Shown: positions 11,239 to 22,167, counted from the stretch's first letter. The stretch is DNA of 64,000 nucleotides from SAR86 cluster bacterium REDSEA-S09_B4 (GCA_001628005.1 LUQU01000004.1:1-64000); one strand, 5' to 3'. Notes: generated by a model from the letters alone, not told the origin. Made by a program: numbers and translations.

Positions 11239-12276
11239 ATGGAATATAGAAAATTAGGAAATACCGATCTAGACGTAAGTCTTATTTGTTTAGGAACTAT
11301 GACTTGGGGTCAGCAAAATACTGAAGCTGAGGGACACGAACAAATGGACTACGCCCTTGATAGAGGAATTAACTTTTTTGACACTGCAGAAATGTACTCT
11401 ATTCCCCCGATGGCTGAAACTCAGGGGAGTACTGAAAAAATTATTGGAACTTGGTTTAAAAAAAGTGGAAATAGAGAAAAAGTTATTTTGGCTTCTAAAG
11501 TTGCTGGTAGAGGCAGAATGGATTGGATCAGAGGTGAAGAAACAAAGCTGGATAGAGAAAATATAGAAAAAGCGGTGGAAGAAAGTTTGAAAAGACTACA
11601 AACAGATTACATAGATGTTTACCAATTGCATTGGCCTGACCGTCCTATCAATATATTTGGTGGAGGTTTGGGTTATAAGCACATCGAAAGTGAAACTATA
11701 GAAATCTCAGAAACTTTAAATGTATTAAATGATCTAGTTAAACAAGGGAAAATAAGGTATGTGGGTTTGTCTAATGAAACCCCATGGGGAGTATCTGAAT
11801 TCTTAAAGTTCTCAGATTTAAATAATTTACCAAGAATTGTTTCTGTTCAAAATGCTTACAATCTTCTTAACAGAACCTATGAACAAGGATTATCAGAATT
11901 TTATTTCAGATCTTCCGTAGGACTCTTAGCCTACTCCCCTATAGCTCAAGGGTATTTAAGTGGCAAGTACTTAGATGGTGCTAGGCCAGAAGGAGCTCGT
12001 ACTACTTTGTTTGAAAGAGGGCAAAGATATGAGACAAAACATGCAGAAGGGGCAATTAGGGCCTACGTAAATTATGCTAAAGAGAGACAAATTGATCCCT
12101 CCGTATTTGCCAATGCTTTTGTTAATTCAAGAAAATTTGTTACCTCTAACATTATAGGTGCTACCAACATGGATCAGCTTAAATTAGCGATAGATAGTTA
12201 CGAAGTACAATTAACAGATGAAGATTTTAAGAAAATTGATGAAATTCATTACCGTTCACCCAATCCTTGTCCTTAA
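11239..12276 (+). CDS. Aldo/keto reductase (Tas-like)
   Basis: MEYRKLGNTDLDVSLICLGTMTWG; internal ATG at 11239 follows AGGAGG, preferred over the track start 11215. Confidence 0.92.
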   Translation: MEYRKLGNTDLDVSLICLGTMTWGQQNTEAEGHEQMDYALDRGINFFDTAEMYSIPPMAETQGSTEKIIGTWFKKSGNREKVILASKVAGRGRMDWIRGEETKLDRENIEKAVEESLKRLQTDYIDVYQLHWPDRPINIFGGGLGYKHIESETIEISETLNVLNDLVKQGKIRYVGLSNETPWGVSEFLKFSDLNNLPRIVSVQNAYNLLNRTYEQGLSEFYFRSSVGLLAYSPIAQGYLSGKYLDGARPEGARTTLFERGQRYETKHAEGAIRAYVNYAKERQIDPSVFANAFVNSRKFVTSNIIGATNMDQLKLAIDSYEVQLTDEDFKKIDEIHYRSPNPCP

Positions 12277-12309
12277 TTAGATTAAAGGGTTAATTCTTCT
12301 TCATAAAAA

Positions 12310-13164
12310 ATGAATAAGGAGAGATTAATAAACACTCTATTGGTATTAGGGGTTTTTATTGGTATCTCCTTAGCTCTTTTTTCTTCTATACGAGATACAA
12401 ACTTCGATGACAGTAGAGACTGGGCTGCTAGAGTAGGCGGTGCTGAAATTAGTAAGGAAAAATACCTTTTACAATTGGACGGCCTAAATTCAGATAAAAG
12501 GGTACCTTTAAATAAAGAAGACAAGGCTTTTGTTCTAGAAAGAATGATTGAAGAGGAGTTGCTTATTCAAAGAGCAAAAGATTTAGGACTATTCTCAACG
12601 AATACAATGATCAGAGGAACAATAGTTCAACAAATGATAAACATGGTTATTTCAGAAAACTCTCTCGATATAGTTTCTAATTCAGAGTTAGAAAGTTTTT
12701 ATAAGGAGAATAAAGGTTTTTTTACCAATGCGGACAGGTTGAGGTTGAAGCAAATTTACTTTTCAGAAGAAAAGGGCACCGCACTTGAAAGGGCCGAAAA
12801 CTTCTACTTAGAACTTATTCAGGGAAAAAAGGCAGATCAGATTGATGCAGAAGGCGATAAAAGTGCTTTAGAGATACCAGATACATTAATGACTTTAGCT
12901 AAGGTAAGGGAATATATAGGACCATCTTTAATGCAAGTAGCAAAAATGCTTCAACCAGGAGAATTTACCGCTCCTAAAAAGGTTATTGGTGGCTATAAAA
13001 TTATTATCTTATTAGAAAGGAGAGATGCTTCACCACCAAAATTTGAATTTATAAGAGAAAGGGTTAAATCTGAATATCAAAAGAGAAAAGATGATCAAGC
13101 GTTAAGAGATTATTTAAATAAATTGAAGAAAAGGTATGAGATCGATCGCAATTCAGAGATTTAA
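12310..13164 (+). CDS. PpiC/parvulin-like peptidyl-prolyl isomerase, membrane anchored
   Basis: N-terminal TM segment, SurA/PpiC-like helical region and C-terminal PPIase-like segment. Confidence 0.7.
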   Translation: MNKERLINTLLVLGVFIGISLALFSSIRDTNFDDSRDWAARVGGAEISKEKYLLQLDGLNSDKRVPLNKEDKAFVLERMIEEELLIQRAKDLGLFSTNTMIRGTIVQQMINMVISENSLDIVSNSELESFYKENKGFFTNADRLRLKQIYFSEEKGTALERAENFYLELIQGKKADQIDAEGDKSALEIPDTLMTLAKVREYIGPSLMQVAKMLQPGEFTAPKKVIGGYKIIILLERRDASPPKFEFIRERVKSEYQKRKDDQALRDYLNKLKKRYEIDRNSEI

Positions 13165-14359
13165 ATCTAAGATCTCTCTCATAATTTTTGCTCTCCTTTT
13201 ACTTGCTCTGTCTTTAGATTTATCTTCACATCAAAGGAGTGAGTCTTACTCAAAATGGGTAGTTGAGAAACAAGGGAATGAAAGCCTCATAAGTATTGCA
13301 TTTACTATTAGATTATCCAATCTCAACAGATTAGAGGGGCCTTTAATAGGAGAGTGGCAGAAAAGAGTTTCTGATAAAATCAGTTCATCATTTTTGACCA
13401 ATACTGAATGTTCTGTTGAAGAAAAGCCGATATCCGTTACGTCTAAAGAAGATGATATTTTTAGGGTCTCTTGGACTTTATTATGTTCATCCGAATTAGA
13501 AAAGATCAATACCGTTATCTTCTTTAACCAAGATCCTACTCATTCTCATATAGCTAGATATATTTATAGCTCAAATTTATCTATTGAGAAGTTATTTACT
13601 TCTCAAACTAGGGCCTGGAATCTTAAAGATATTAAGTCAGAAAAGAATGCAGTAAATTCTTCTTTTAAAGAATATGTTCTTTTAGGGATAAAGCATATTT
13701 CGACTGGTTATGATCATCTTGCTTTCCTTCTAGGATTGCTTCTTTTAAATCAAGGGATCAGAAGACTTTTATTGGCGGTTACTGGTTTTACTTTAGGCCA
13801 TAGCCTTACCCTAAGCCTGGCAGTTCTTGATTTAGTAAGACCAGTAGGTAGCTTTGTTGAAGCTCTTATAGGATATTCGATAGCTTTACTTGGTTTGGAG
13901 TTATTAATTAGAAGAAGCAAAGATAGTTCAGTTTATATTTATAGTGCCGCTTCTTTCTTGGCTTTATTTTTTCTTTTGTATTTAGTTTTCTTTGATGGAA
14001 GTTTTGCTTTAGGTCTCTTCGGATTATTTCTTTTTAGTATCTGTTACTTCATATTAGTTAAGGATGATCGTTCTATATTTTTCTCATTAATCATAGCTTC
14101 TATCTTTGGACTGATACATGGGTTTGGATTCGGAGGTTTTCTTTTTGAAGTAGGGTTTTCTGAAGACAACCTTTTAAAGACTCTTTTCGGATTTAATCTT
14201 GGTGTAGAAGTAGGGCAGATAATGGCTATTATTTTATTTCTAACCCTATTTTATGTATTGGGTAAATTAAAAATTATGAACCAAGGCTACCTTAATCCGA
14301 TTTTGGCAACTTTCTTAGTTAGCCTGGGAACATACTGGTTTGTATATAGAATTATTTAA
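13136..14359 (+). CDS. HupE/UreJ_2 family membrane protein
   Basis: GIKHISTGYDHLAFLLGLLLLN...FTLGHSLTLSLA signature followed by several TM helices. Confidence 0.85.
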   Translation: MRSIAIQRFKSKISLIIFALLLLALSLDLSSHQRSESYSKWVVEKQGNESLISIAFTIRLSNLNRLEGPLIGEWQKRVSDKISSSFLTNTECSVEEKPISVTSKEDDIFRVSWTLLCSSELEKINTVIFFNQDPTHSHIARYIYSSNLSIEKLFTSQTRAWNLKDIKSEKNAVNSSFKEYVLLGIKHISTGYDHLAFLLGLLLLNQGIRRLLLAVTGFTLGHSLTLSLAVLDLVRPVGSFVEALIGYSIALLGLELLIRRSKDSSVYIYSAASFLALFFLLYLVFFDGSFALGLFGLFLFSICYFILVKDDRSIFFSLIIASIFGLIHGFGFGGFLFEVGFSEDNLLKTLFGFNLGVEVGQIMAIILFLTLFYVLGKLKIMNQGYLNPILATFLVSLGTYWFVYRII

Positions 14360-14361
14360 TT

Positions 14362-14745
14362 CTAAATAATTGTAATATTTTCAGCTTGTGGTCCTTTTTC
14401 TGTATCTTCCACAGTGAATTTTACTCTAGTGTTTTCTCGTAGTTTCCTTCTATCTTCAGGTCTAACTGATCTAAGGTGGACAAATAAATCTCCTCCCTTA
14501 TCTCTTATCAAAAACCCATAACCCTTGCTTGGGTCAAACCACTTGATAGTTCCTGTTTCGCCTTTGAAGGCCTTTTTTAACCTTCTTCCATACACGAAGC
14601 CTAGAATAGATAAAAAACCTAAACTCCACAGTAAGGCGAATGATATTAACCATATATTTCTTGCTATACCAGGAACTAAACTTGCAAAAATAAAACCATA
14701 AATGGCAGCAAAAATTGCACTTGTTACTAGTGATCTAAAAAGCAT
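14362..14745 (-). CDS. Membrane-anchored cold-shock-domain protein
   Basis: Two N-terminal TM segments, then CSD GTIKWFDPSKGYGFLIRDKGGDLFVHLRSV. Confidence 0.8.
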   Translation of the reverse strand: MLFRSLVTSAIFAAIYGFIFASLVPGIARNIWLISFALLWSLGFLSILGFVYGRRLKKAFKGETGTIKWFDPSKGYGFLIRDKGGDLFVHLRSVRPEDRRKLRENTRVKFTVEDTEKGPQAENITII

Positions 14746-14793
14746 CTCATCACCTACAATTATTATAGTTGATTAAGATAAATTGTTCTTAGA

Positions 14794-17556
14794 TCAAAGA
14801 AGTTTTTGTATCTCTTGAATTTGAATAGCTTGCAGATTAAGTTCTTGTGAGATCTCTTGAAACCTTTTCTTTTGATTACTAACCAGTTCCTTAGGAGCAT
14901 TGTTGATGAATTTCTTGTTTTTAAGTTGTTTCGAAATAGATTCACTTTCCCGAGTAAGTTTTAGAATATTCTTTTCAATTCTATTCTTTTCTTCTTCAGC
15001 TTTTATTAATCCTTCTAAAGGAATTAAAACTTTTAGTTTTTTATGAAAATTTATTGCTGAAGCAGGTAATTCTTCTTTTTGGTTATGCCATTCAAGGGAC
15101 CCGAGTCCTGATAATTCTGAAATAAGGTACTCAAAGTCTTTCGATCTTCGCTTGTCATTATTATCACCCTGTTGAAGTAGTGCTGAAATCTTAACGGAAG
15201 GCTTAATTCTCATTTCTCCTCTAATATTTCTTATACCAGAGATAATCTCTTTGACCCACTCGATATCCTTATACTCTTTAGAAGCCCTTTTAGTTTTGTC
15301 AGTAGGATATTCACTTATCATAATGCTCAAACTCTTATTTTTATGCTCTGATTTGAATTGTTGCCACAATTCTTCTGTAATAAAAGGCATTATTGGGTGG
15401 GCTAGCCTCAAAGATTTTTCTAAAGTAGAGATAAGAGATTGAAGAATGGCCCTCTTTTCCTTTACCCCATAAGCTTTACTGGAAAGTCGAATTTTGCATA
15501 TTTCAATATACCAGTCACAGAATTCGTTCCAAATAAAGTCATAAATAGTCAATGTAACAAGATCAAACCTAAATTCTTCAAAATAAGAATTAACCTTCTG
15601 TGAAGTTTCATTTAGTTTTTCTTTTATCCATAAATCTGGTGAGTCTTTTGACTCTCTTCCCCCTGGTCCATCATTATCAGCAAGTTGTAGTTTTATAAAC
15701 CTTGCTGCATTCCAGAGCTTGTTACAAAAGTTTCTGTAACCTTCTACTCGCTTCATATCAAAATTAACATCTCTAGAACCAGAAGCTAGGGAACAATAGG
15801 TAAGCCTTAGTGCATCTGTGCCATGTGATTGAATGCCTTCTGGGAATTCTTTAATAGTTTGTTTCTCTATTTTTTCTTTCATCTTTGGTTGCAGTAAACC
15901 CTCAGTTCTTTTTTTAATCAGGGCCTCAGTGCTAATTCCATCTATGATATCTAAGGGATCTAAGATATTTCCCTTGGATTTTGACATCTTTTGACCTTCA
16001 GAGTCTTTTACTAAACCATGTATAAATATTTTCTTAAAAGGTACCTCAGAAATAAAATGCGTGGTCATCATTATCATTCTTGCTACCCAGAAAAAGATAA
16101 TATCGAACCCTGTCACTAAAACATTGGTGGGGTGATATTTTTTTAATAAATTATCTTTTGACGGCCACCCAAGAGTGGAAAATGTCCACAGTGCCGAAGA
16201 GAACCAAGTATCCAGCACATCTTCTTCTTGGGTAATCTTTTTCTTAGAATCAAGACCATACTTCTCCCTTACCTTTTTTTCATTTTCCGCAACAAAAATA
16301 TTTCCTTCATCATCTAACCAAGCAGGAATTCTGTGCCCCCACCAAATCTGTCGGCTTATGCACCAGTCTTGAATATCATTCATCCAAGCAAAGTAAGTAT
16401 TCTCCCAATTTTTAGGGACAAATTCAGTTTCTCCTTTTTTAACTGCTTTTATAGCTACTTTTGACATCTTCTTAACATCTAAGAACCACTGATAGGTTAG
16501 CAATGGTTCGAGAATAGAATTACTCCTATCACCTCTTGGGATTTTTGTTTTATAGGGCTCAATTTTTTCTAAAAGTTTGAGCCCTTCCATTTCTTGTATT
16601 ACCTTCTTTCTTGCTTCTAGTACTTTTAATCCCTGAAAGGAGTGGGGCACTTCATTATTTAAAGTTCCATCTAAATTAAAAATGGTAATAAAAGGAAGTT
16701 TGTGTTTTTTACCTATATCAAAATCATTAAAGTCATGTGCAGGAGTAATTTTTACGCATCCAGTTCCAAATTCAGGATCAACATGGACATCCCCAATGAT
16801 TGGTATTTCTCTATTTGAGAGAGGAAGTGCTACCTTTTTTCCTATTAGTTTATTAAACCTTTTATCTTTTGGGTTTACAGCTACAGCTGTATCCCCAAGC
16901 ATAGTTTCTGGTCTGGTTGTAGCTATGGTTATATGACCTTTATCTACCAGCGGGTATTTAAAGAACCAAAGATTTCCATTTCCTTCTTCATTTGATACCT
17001 CTAGATCTGAGAGCGCTGTTTGAAGAACTATGTCCCAATTAACCATTCTTTTACCTCTATAGATCATACCTTGATCATAAAGGCGGATAAAAACCTCTTG
17101 GACTGCTGTACTCATTTCAGGGCTCATTGTGAAAGCTTCTCTTGACCAATCAACGGAAGCGCCCAACCTTCTTAATTGGTTGGTTATATTATTTCCAGAC
17201 TTATCTTTCCATTGCCAAACTTTATCTATGAATTTTTCTCTACCTAAACCTTCACGAGTAAGCCCTTCCTTCTCGAGCTCTCTTTCAACTACCATTTGCG
17301 TAACGATACCCGCATGATCAGTTCCCACTTGCCACAAAGCGTCGTAACCTGACATCCTTTTATGCCTTATAAGAGCATCCATTAATGTATTTTGAAAACC
17401 ATGCCCCATATGCAGTGAACCAGTTACATTGGGAGGAGGGATCATGATGCTAAAAGAAGGTCTCTTGCTTTTTGGGTCTGCATTGAAATAACCAGATACT
17501 TCCCATTCCTTATACCACTTCTGCTCGATACTTTTAGGACTGAAAGTTTTTTTCAT
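14794..17556 (-). CDS. valS: Valyl-tRNA synthetase
   Basis: PPPNVTGSLHMGHGF (HIGH) and KMSKSKGN (KMSKS) motifs; 920 aa. Confidence 0.99.
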   Translation of the reverse strand: MKKTFSPKSIEQKWYKEWEVSGYFNADPKSKRPSFSIMIPPPNVTGSLHMGHGFQNTLMDALIRHKRMSGYDALWQVGTDHAGIVTQMVVERELEKEGLTREGLGREKFIDKVWQWKDKSGNNITNQLRRLGASVDWSREAFTMSPEMSTAVQEVFIRLYDQGMIYRGKRMVNWDIVLQTALSDLEVSNEEGNGNLWFFKYPLVDKGHITIATTRPETMLGDTAVAVNPKDKRFNKLIGKKVALPLSNREIPIIGDVHVDPEFGTGCVKITPAHDFNDFDIGKKHKLPFITIFNLDGTLNNEVPHSFQGLKVLEARKKVIQEMEGLKLLEKIEPYKTKIPRGDRSNSILEPLLTYQWFLDVKKMSKVAIKAVKKGETEFVPKNWENTYFAWMNDIQDWCISRQIWWGHRIPAWLDDEGNIFVAENEKKVREKYGLDSKKKITQEEDVLDTWFSSALWTFSTLGWPSKDNLLKKYHPTNVLVTGFDIIFFWVARMIMMTTHFISEVPFKKIFIHGLVKDSEGQKMSKSKGNILDPLDIIDGISTEALIKKRTEGLLQPKMKEKIEKQTIKEFPEGIQSHGTDALRLTYCSLASGSRDVNFDMKRVEGYRNFCNKLWNAARFIKLQLADNDGPGGRESKDSPDLWIKEKLNETSQKVNSYFEEFRFDLVTLTIYDFIWNEFCDWYIEICKIRLSSKAYGVKEKRAILQSLISTLEKSLRLAHPIMPFITEELWQQFKSEHKNKSLSIMISEYPTDKTKRASKEYKDIEWVKEIISGIRNIRGEMRIKPSVKISALLQQGDNNDKRRSKDFEYLISELSGLGSLEWHNQKEELPASAINFHKKLKVLIPLEGLIKAEEEKNRIEKNILKLTRESESISKQLKNKKFINNAPKELVSNQKKRFQEISQELNLQAIQIQEIQKLL

Positions 17557-17558
17557 TG

Positions 17559-18005
17559 TTAGTTTTCGATAAAACTCGGATTAAGTCCCATTGATTTACA
17601 TTCTTGCCAGGTACTAGCAGCTCTTTCTCTCATTTTAGAGTTATCAGAGATAACTAACTGGTAGTAATAGAGGTATTCAGCGATTTGATTAGGTAAGTCA
17701 GGATTTAGATTTAGTAACATTTTCTTATCCTCTTTAAGAAAAGTGCTACCTGGATAACCTATTTCAATAAATACGTCTTCTTGAGTTTTATGAGTCAAGC
17801 TATGTGGCAAGATAATATCTTCTGGGTAATCCCATAGCAATTTATCAAGTTCTTCTGCCTCTTTTGCTGACTCACAACGAATATCTATTTTCTCTACCCT
17901 TGGATAATTGGAATCTTCTAAAAATATATTTGAAACTAATTCACAAGTGTATTTTAGAGCTTCCTTTTTACTTGAACCTGCTGACAGGAATTTAGTCTGA
18001 AGCAT
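17559..18005 (-). CDS. holC: DNA polymerase III subunit chi
   Basis: Chi-like sequence in canonical pepA-holC-valS order. Confidence 0.85.
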   Translation of the reverse strand: MLQTKFLSAGSSKKEALKYTCELVSNIFLEDSNYPRVEKIDIRCESAKEAEELDKLLWDYPEDIILPHSLTHKTQEDVFIEIGYPGSTFLKEDKKMLLNLNPDLPNQIAEYLYYYQLVISDNSKMRERAASTWQECKSMGLNPSFIEN

Positions 18006-18014
18006 TTTTAGTAA

Positions 18015-19520
18015 TTAAGACTGATCTAGCAGATAATTACTTAGGAGTGGTACAGGTCTTCCAGAAGCTCCTTTAGCTGCGCCACCTAAATGGGCTGTTC
18101 CAGCAACATCTAAATGGGCCCAACTATAATCTTCAGTAAATCTAGAAAGAAAGCATGCTGCTGTAATAGTTCCAGCTCTTCCACCAATATTGGCAATATC
18201 AGCAAAATTACTATTCAGATCCTTTTGATAAACATCCCATATTGGCAGTTGCCATGCTCTATCGTTAGAAGTTGTTCCAGCTTTAAGAAGCTTTTGGGCT
18301 AGCCTTTCATCATTGCTCATCAGTCCAGAGGTTGAATGCCCTAAAGCAACAATACAGGCACCAGTTAAGGTAGCTATATCTACAACAGATTTAGGTTTAA
18401 ATCTTTTTGCATAAGTGAGTGCATCAGCCAAAACTAGTCGACCCTCTGCATCTGTATTTAAAACTTCAACTGTTAAACCAGACATTGTTTTGACTACATC
18501 TCCGGGTTTTGTGGCCTTACTTCCAGGCATATTTTCTGCGCTTGCTACCATACCAACAACATTTAAAGGAACTTTTAATTCAGCCATGACCTGTAAGGTC
18601 CCTATAACGCTAGCAGCTCCACACATATCAAATTTCATCTCATCCATTGCACCACCAGGTTTAAGGCTAATTCCACCAGTATCAAAAGTGATTCCTTTTC
18701 CAACTATCACATAAGGCTGATCTCCCTTTTTCCCACCCTGATAATTTAAGGTGATTAATTTAGATTCTTGAGCACTTCCATTTCCAACTGACAAAAGACA
18801 ATCCATTCCTAATTTCTTCATTTGTTTTTCACCCAGAACTGTACATTTTAATGAAGAGTATTTATTTGCGGCTGATCTAGATTCTTTTGCTAAGTGGGAA
18901 GGGGTACAGACGTTACCAGGAAGATTGCCTAAGTCTTTAGCAGCATTTGATCCTCTCCCTATAGCTTGTCCAATTTTGATGTTTCGATTTAATTTTGTGT
19001 CAGGTATAGGAGAATCAATAGTTAGAGAAACTCTTTTTAAGGAAATCTTTTTTTGATTTTTCTTATTTAACTTAGCATCGTAGGTGTAACTGTTATTTTC
19101 ACAAAGATAAGCTAATTGCTGAACTATCCAATCATCTCCTTCTCCTGTTACATTTAATTTAGGTAGAGAGATAAATGCACTCGAAGATTTACTAGAAATC
19201 GCAGCGCTCACCATTTTAGTTAAAATCTTAATCGCATCCTGTCTTGTTAGTTTTTTCCCCTTCTTACCACAGCCCACTAAATAAGTTCTTTGGGCACGAA
19301 TCCCCATTAGAGCAGGAAGGTAATTTCCTTGACCTAATTTCCCATTTAATTCACCTAGTTTTCTAAGTTTCTTCAGTTGGCCCTTACTAACTTCATCAAT
19401 TTTTTTAAGTTCTTCCGTAAAAGGTCCTTCGTATGCACCGACTATTAAGCTACCAGAGCTTACTTTTAGCAGTTCTACTGTGCTTTTTTTATTAAGATTT
19501 ATAGTTAATCGCTTTTTCAT
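18015..19520 (-). CDS. pepA: Leucyl aminopeptidase
   Basis: NTDAEGRLVLADAL signature; VGKGITFDTGGISLKPG. Confidence 0.98.
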   Translation of the reverse strand: MKKRLTINLNKKSTVELLKVSSGSLIVGAYEGPFTEELKKIDEVSKGQLKKLRKLGELNGKLGQGNYLPALMGIRAQRTYLVGCGKKGKKLTRQDAIKILTKMVSAAISSKSSSAFISLPKLNVTGEGDDWIVQQLAYLCENNSYTYDAKLNKKNQKKISLKRVSLTIDSPIPDTKLNRNIKIGQAIGRGSNAAKDLGNLPGNVCTPSHLAKESRSAANKYSSLKCTVLGEKQMKKLGMDCLLSVGNGSAQESKLITLNYQGGKKGDQPYVIVGKGITFDTGGISLKPGGAMDEMKFDMCGAASVIGTLQVMAELKVPLNVVGMVASAENMPGSKATKPGDVVKTMSGLTVEVLNTDAEGRLVLADALTYAKRFKPKSVVDIATLTGACIVALGHSTSGLMSNDERLAQKLLKAGTTSNDRAWQLPIWDVYQKDLNSNFADIANIGGRAGTITAACFLSRFTEDYSWAHLDVAGTAHLGGAAKGASGRPVPLLSNYLLDQS

Positions 19521-19662
19521 ACAGCTCTCCTTACATTCATTTATACTCAGGCTTTATCTTAGTAATTTAGTATTTAAACTTTTTTAATTGAAACAATATT
19601 ACCCTTTTCTTGTCGAATTTATATTTCAAGAGCAAAATAAATCACTTAAATTATAGAAAAGC

Positions 19663-20694
19663 ATGATCTTACAACGCTACTTATTGAAAGATATTTTCTC
19701 ACATACAGGTGCAGTAGGTTTAGTTTTTCTGCTTGTAATTCTTGCTTCAAGATCAATCCAGTACTTAGAACAGGTATCAAGAGGAGAGCTAAGCTTAGAA
19801 CTGGTTTTCTGGGTTATATTATTTAGGTTACCTGAATTCTTAGAACTTATTATTCCTTTTAGTTTCTTTCTTAGCATAGTGCTTGTTATAGGCAGGTTGT
19901 GTTCAGATAATGAAATGATAATTCTCGAACAGAATGGTTACTCAAATTCAAGATTACTTAAGTTATTTTTTGTAGCTTCTTTATTTTTTGCTTTATTAAC
20001 AAGCTTGTTTTCTTTTTGGGTAACTCCTACCTTCAAATCCAATTTAGATAATATTTATAAACAAACTTCCTTTAAAGAGGATTTTAATTCCATCCAACCT
20101 GGAAAATTTATAATTTTGAAAGACGGCTCAGTTTTTTATGCTGAGGAAAAGAACAATGAAATTTTCTCTGATATCTTTCTTAATTTTTCAATCTCAGAAT
20201 CAAAAAAATCTGAGAATTTCTTAACTGCTAAAAAATCTTTTGTTTCCTCAGAAGATCCAAATTTAGTTCTTTTTGAAGATGGCCAATCATTTTCTAAGGA
20301 TGGGAAAAATCAAGTCAAAATGAACTTTGAATTATTATCAATGAACGCCGGAAAAAACTTTTTCTTAGGCGAAACCTCAAACCAAAAAAATGTAAATGAA
20401 GTTCAATTATCCGGACTTAATAACATTTGGAAAATGTCTTTGCCTTTACTTACATTAATTGCAGTTTTCCTAGCTTTGCCGCTTAGCAAAATAAAGCCAA
20501 GACAGGGGAGGTATTCTAAGGTGCTACCTTGTCTTATTGTTTTTTTAGTCTATTTGGGATTACTGCTTTTAGTAAAAGGCTGGCTAGATGAAGGACGGAT
20601 AACTTTTGCTCCTAGCCTATTGTTAGTTCATTTATCTTTTCTTCTTTTGGGCTTAATTCTGATGTCTAAATTTTCGCCACTGAGGACTGATTAA
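19663..20694 (+). CDS. lptF: LPS export permease LptF
   Basis: YjgP/YjgQ family; divergent from pepA; paired with lptG. Confidence 0.92.
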   Translation: MILQRYLLKDIFSHTGAVGLVFLLVILASRSIQYLEQVSRGELSLELVFWVILFRLPEFLELIIPFSFFLSIVLVIGRLCSDNEMIILEQNGYSNSRLLKLFFVASLFFALLTSLFSFWVTPTFKSNLDNIYKQTSFKEDFNSIQPGKFIILKDGSVFYAEEKNNEIFSDIFLNFSISESKKSENFLTAKKSFVSSEDPNLVLFEDGQSFSKDGKNQVKMNFELLSMNAGKNFFLGETSNQKNVNEVQLSGLNNIWKMSLPLLTLIAVFLALPLSKIKPRQGRYSKVLPCLIVFLVYLGLLLLVKGWLDEGRITFAPSLLLVHLSFLLLGLILMSKFSPLRTD

Positions 20695-21740
20695 TGAACT
20701 ATATTTTGGGGGATTTAATTGAAAGAAATATAAGTTTCCAAGTTCTTATTTCGTTACTGATAGTATTGGTTGCAATATCAGGTATAGATTTAATCTTTCT
20801 TTTTTTGAATGAATTATCTGATCTGACTGAATCCTATACACTAAATGCTATTTTTATTTACTGTCTTAAAAGCTTTCCCTATCGGATATATGATTTAACT
20901 TCTTACATTTGCTTAATAGGGCTAATCATTGGTATGGGATCCTTAATAGATAAAGGTGAACTTATAGGCGCTCAAATTCTTGGAAAATCATTAACATCAA
21001 TTGCCATTGCAGCTTTTAGACCAGTTTTATTAATAATGATTATTGGTCTTTTCTCTTCTCAGTTTTTTATACCTTCTTTGTCTCAATCTGCAGAAGAAAC
21101 TAGATCTCAGTTACAAGAGAGAATTTCTTATGACCAAGGCTATTGGAATAAAAATGATGAAAACATTAGCTTCTTTCTTTCGACACCTGAAAGAGATCAC
21201 ATTCTTGATCTAACGGTCTATGAATTAGATAAGGACAAAAAAATCTCTAAGATAATTTTTGCAAAAGAAGCCTTTTTTAAAGAGGGTGTGTGGGAAGCAA
21301 CTAACGGACAGATAATTGGTTTAAGTGATAACATTTCTAGTAATGCCTCTCAAGTTTCATTACCAAAACTGAGTATAGATTTTAATCAAATGTTGTCTCC
21401 CAAGTACCTTTCCTTAACAAATTTGTATACCCAGTCAAAAGAAACTTTCTCAAAATATAGAAAGAATCAATTATCTCTGGAATTTTGGAGAAAGGTTCTG
21501 CAACCACTAGTTACTTTTTCTTTAGTTTTATTGGCAATGTCTTTCTTATTTGGACCTATGAGGGAGCAGAAAACAGGCCAGAGGATATTGATTGCAATAG
21601 GGGTAGCTTTTACAGTAGATCTAAGTCAGAAATTATTAGGCAGTATTTCTGTAGTATCAGAAATACCAACAATTGTTTCAGTACTCTTACCTGCAATTTT
21701 GCTTATTTGTCTTTCTTTAATGTTATTAAAGAGAGCTTAG
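20694..21740 (+). CDS. lptG: LPS export permease LptG
   Basis: YjgP/YjgQ family, tandem to lptF. Confidence 0.9.
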   Translation: MNYILGDLIERNISFQVLISLLIVLVAISGIDLIFLFLNELSDLTESYTLNAIFIYCLKSFPYRIYDLTSYICLIGLIIGMGSLIDKGELIGAQILGKSLTSIAIAAFRPVLLIMIIGLFSSQFFIPSLSQSAEETRSQLQERISYDQGYWNKNDENISFFLSTPERDHILDLTVYELDKDKKISKIIFAKEAFFKEGVWEATNGQIIGLSDNISSNASQVSLPKLSIDFNQMLSPKYLSLTNLYTQSKETFSKYRKNQLSLEFWRKVLQPLVTFSLVLLAMSFLFGPMREQKTGQRILIAIGVAFTVDLSQKLLGSISVVSEIPTIVSVLLPAILLICLSLMLLKRA

Positions 21741-21750
21741 GAAGAGTTTT

Positions 21751-22167
21751 CTAATTCGTCTTTATAACCTTGGTTTTGGTGAGTATATCTGACCAAGATA
21801 GATTATCTTTATCATAAAGAATCCAGAGGTAGCCCATTCCAAAACAAGCAAAAGAAATAGTTGAAATTAAGCACCTTAGCATAGTCTTTTTTATATTAAG
21901 TTCAGTTTCATCTATGGTAACTAGTTGGATTTTCCAAGCCTGCATGCCTGTGGTTTGTCCTTTATTAGCAATCCAGAAATAGCTATAAAAAATTGGTCCA
22001 GCGAAGACTAAAATAAAGAATTGTATAAAAGATACAAATGAGCCAGATTCTGGGTATCCGCTATTAACAAAAACAAGTAATAAGCTTAGAACTAGAACTA
22101 TTGCACCTATCAATAGTGAGTCATAGACTAAGGCTAAAATTCTTTTTAAAAATCCAGCTGGTTGCAT
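21751..22167 (-). CDS. RDD family membrane protein
   Basis: AGFLKRILALVYDSLLIGAIV; NKGQTTGMQAWKIQLV. Confidence 0.85.
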   Translation of the reverse strand: MQPAGFLKRILALVYDSLLIGAIVLVLSLLLVFVNSGYPESGSFVSFIQFFILVFAGPIFYSYFWIANKGQTTGMQAWKIQLVTIDETELNIKKTMLRCLISTISFACFGMGYLWILYDKDNLSWSDILTKTKVIKTN

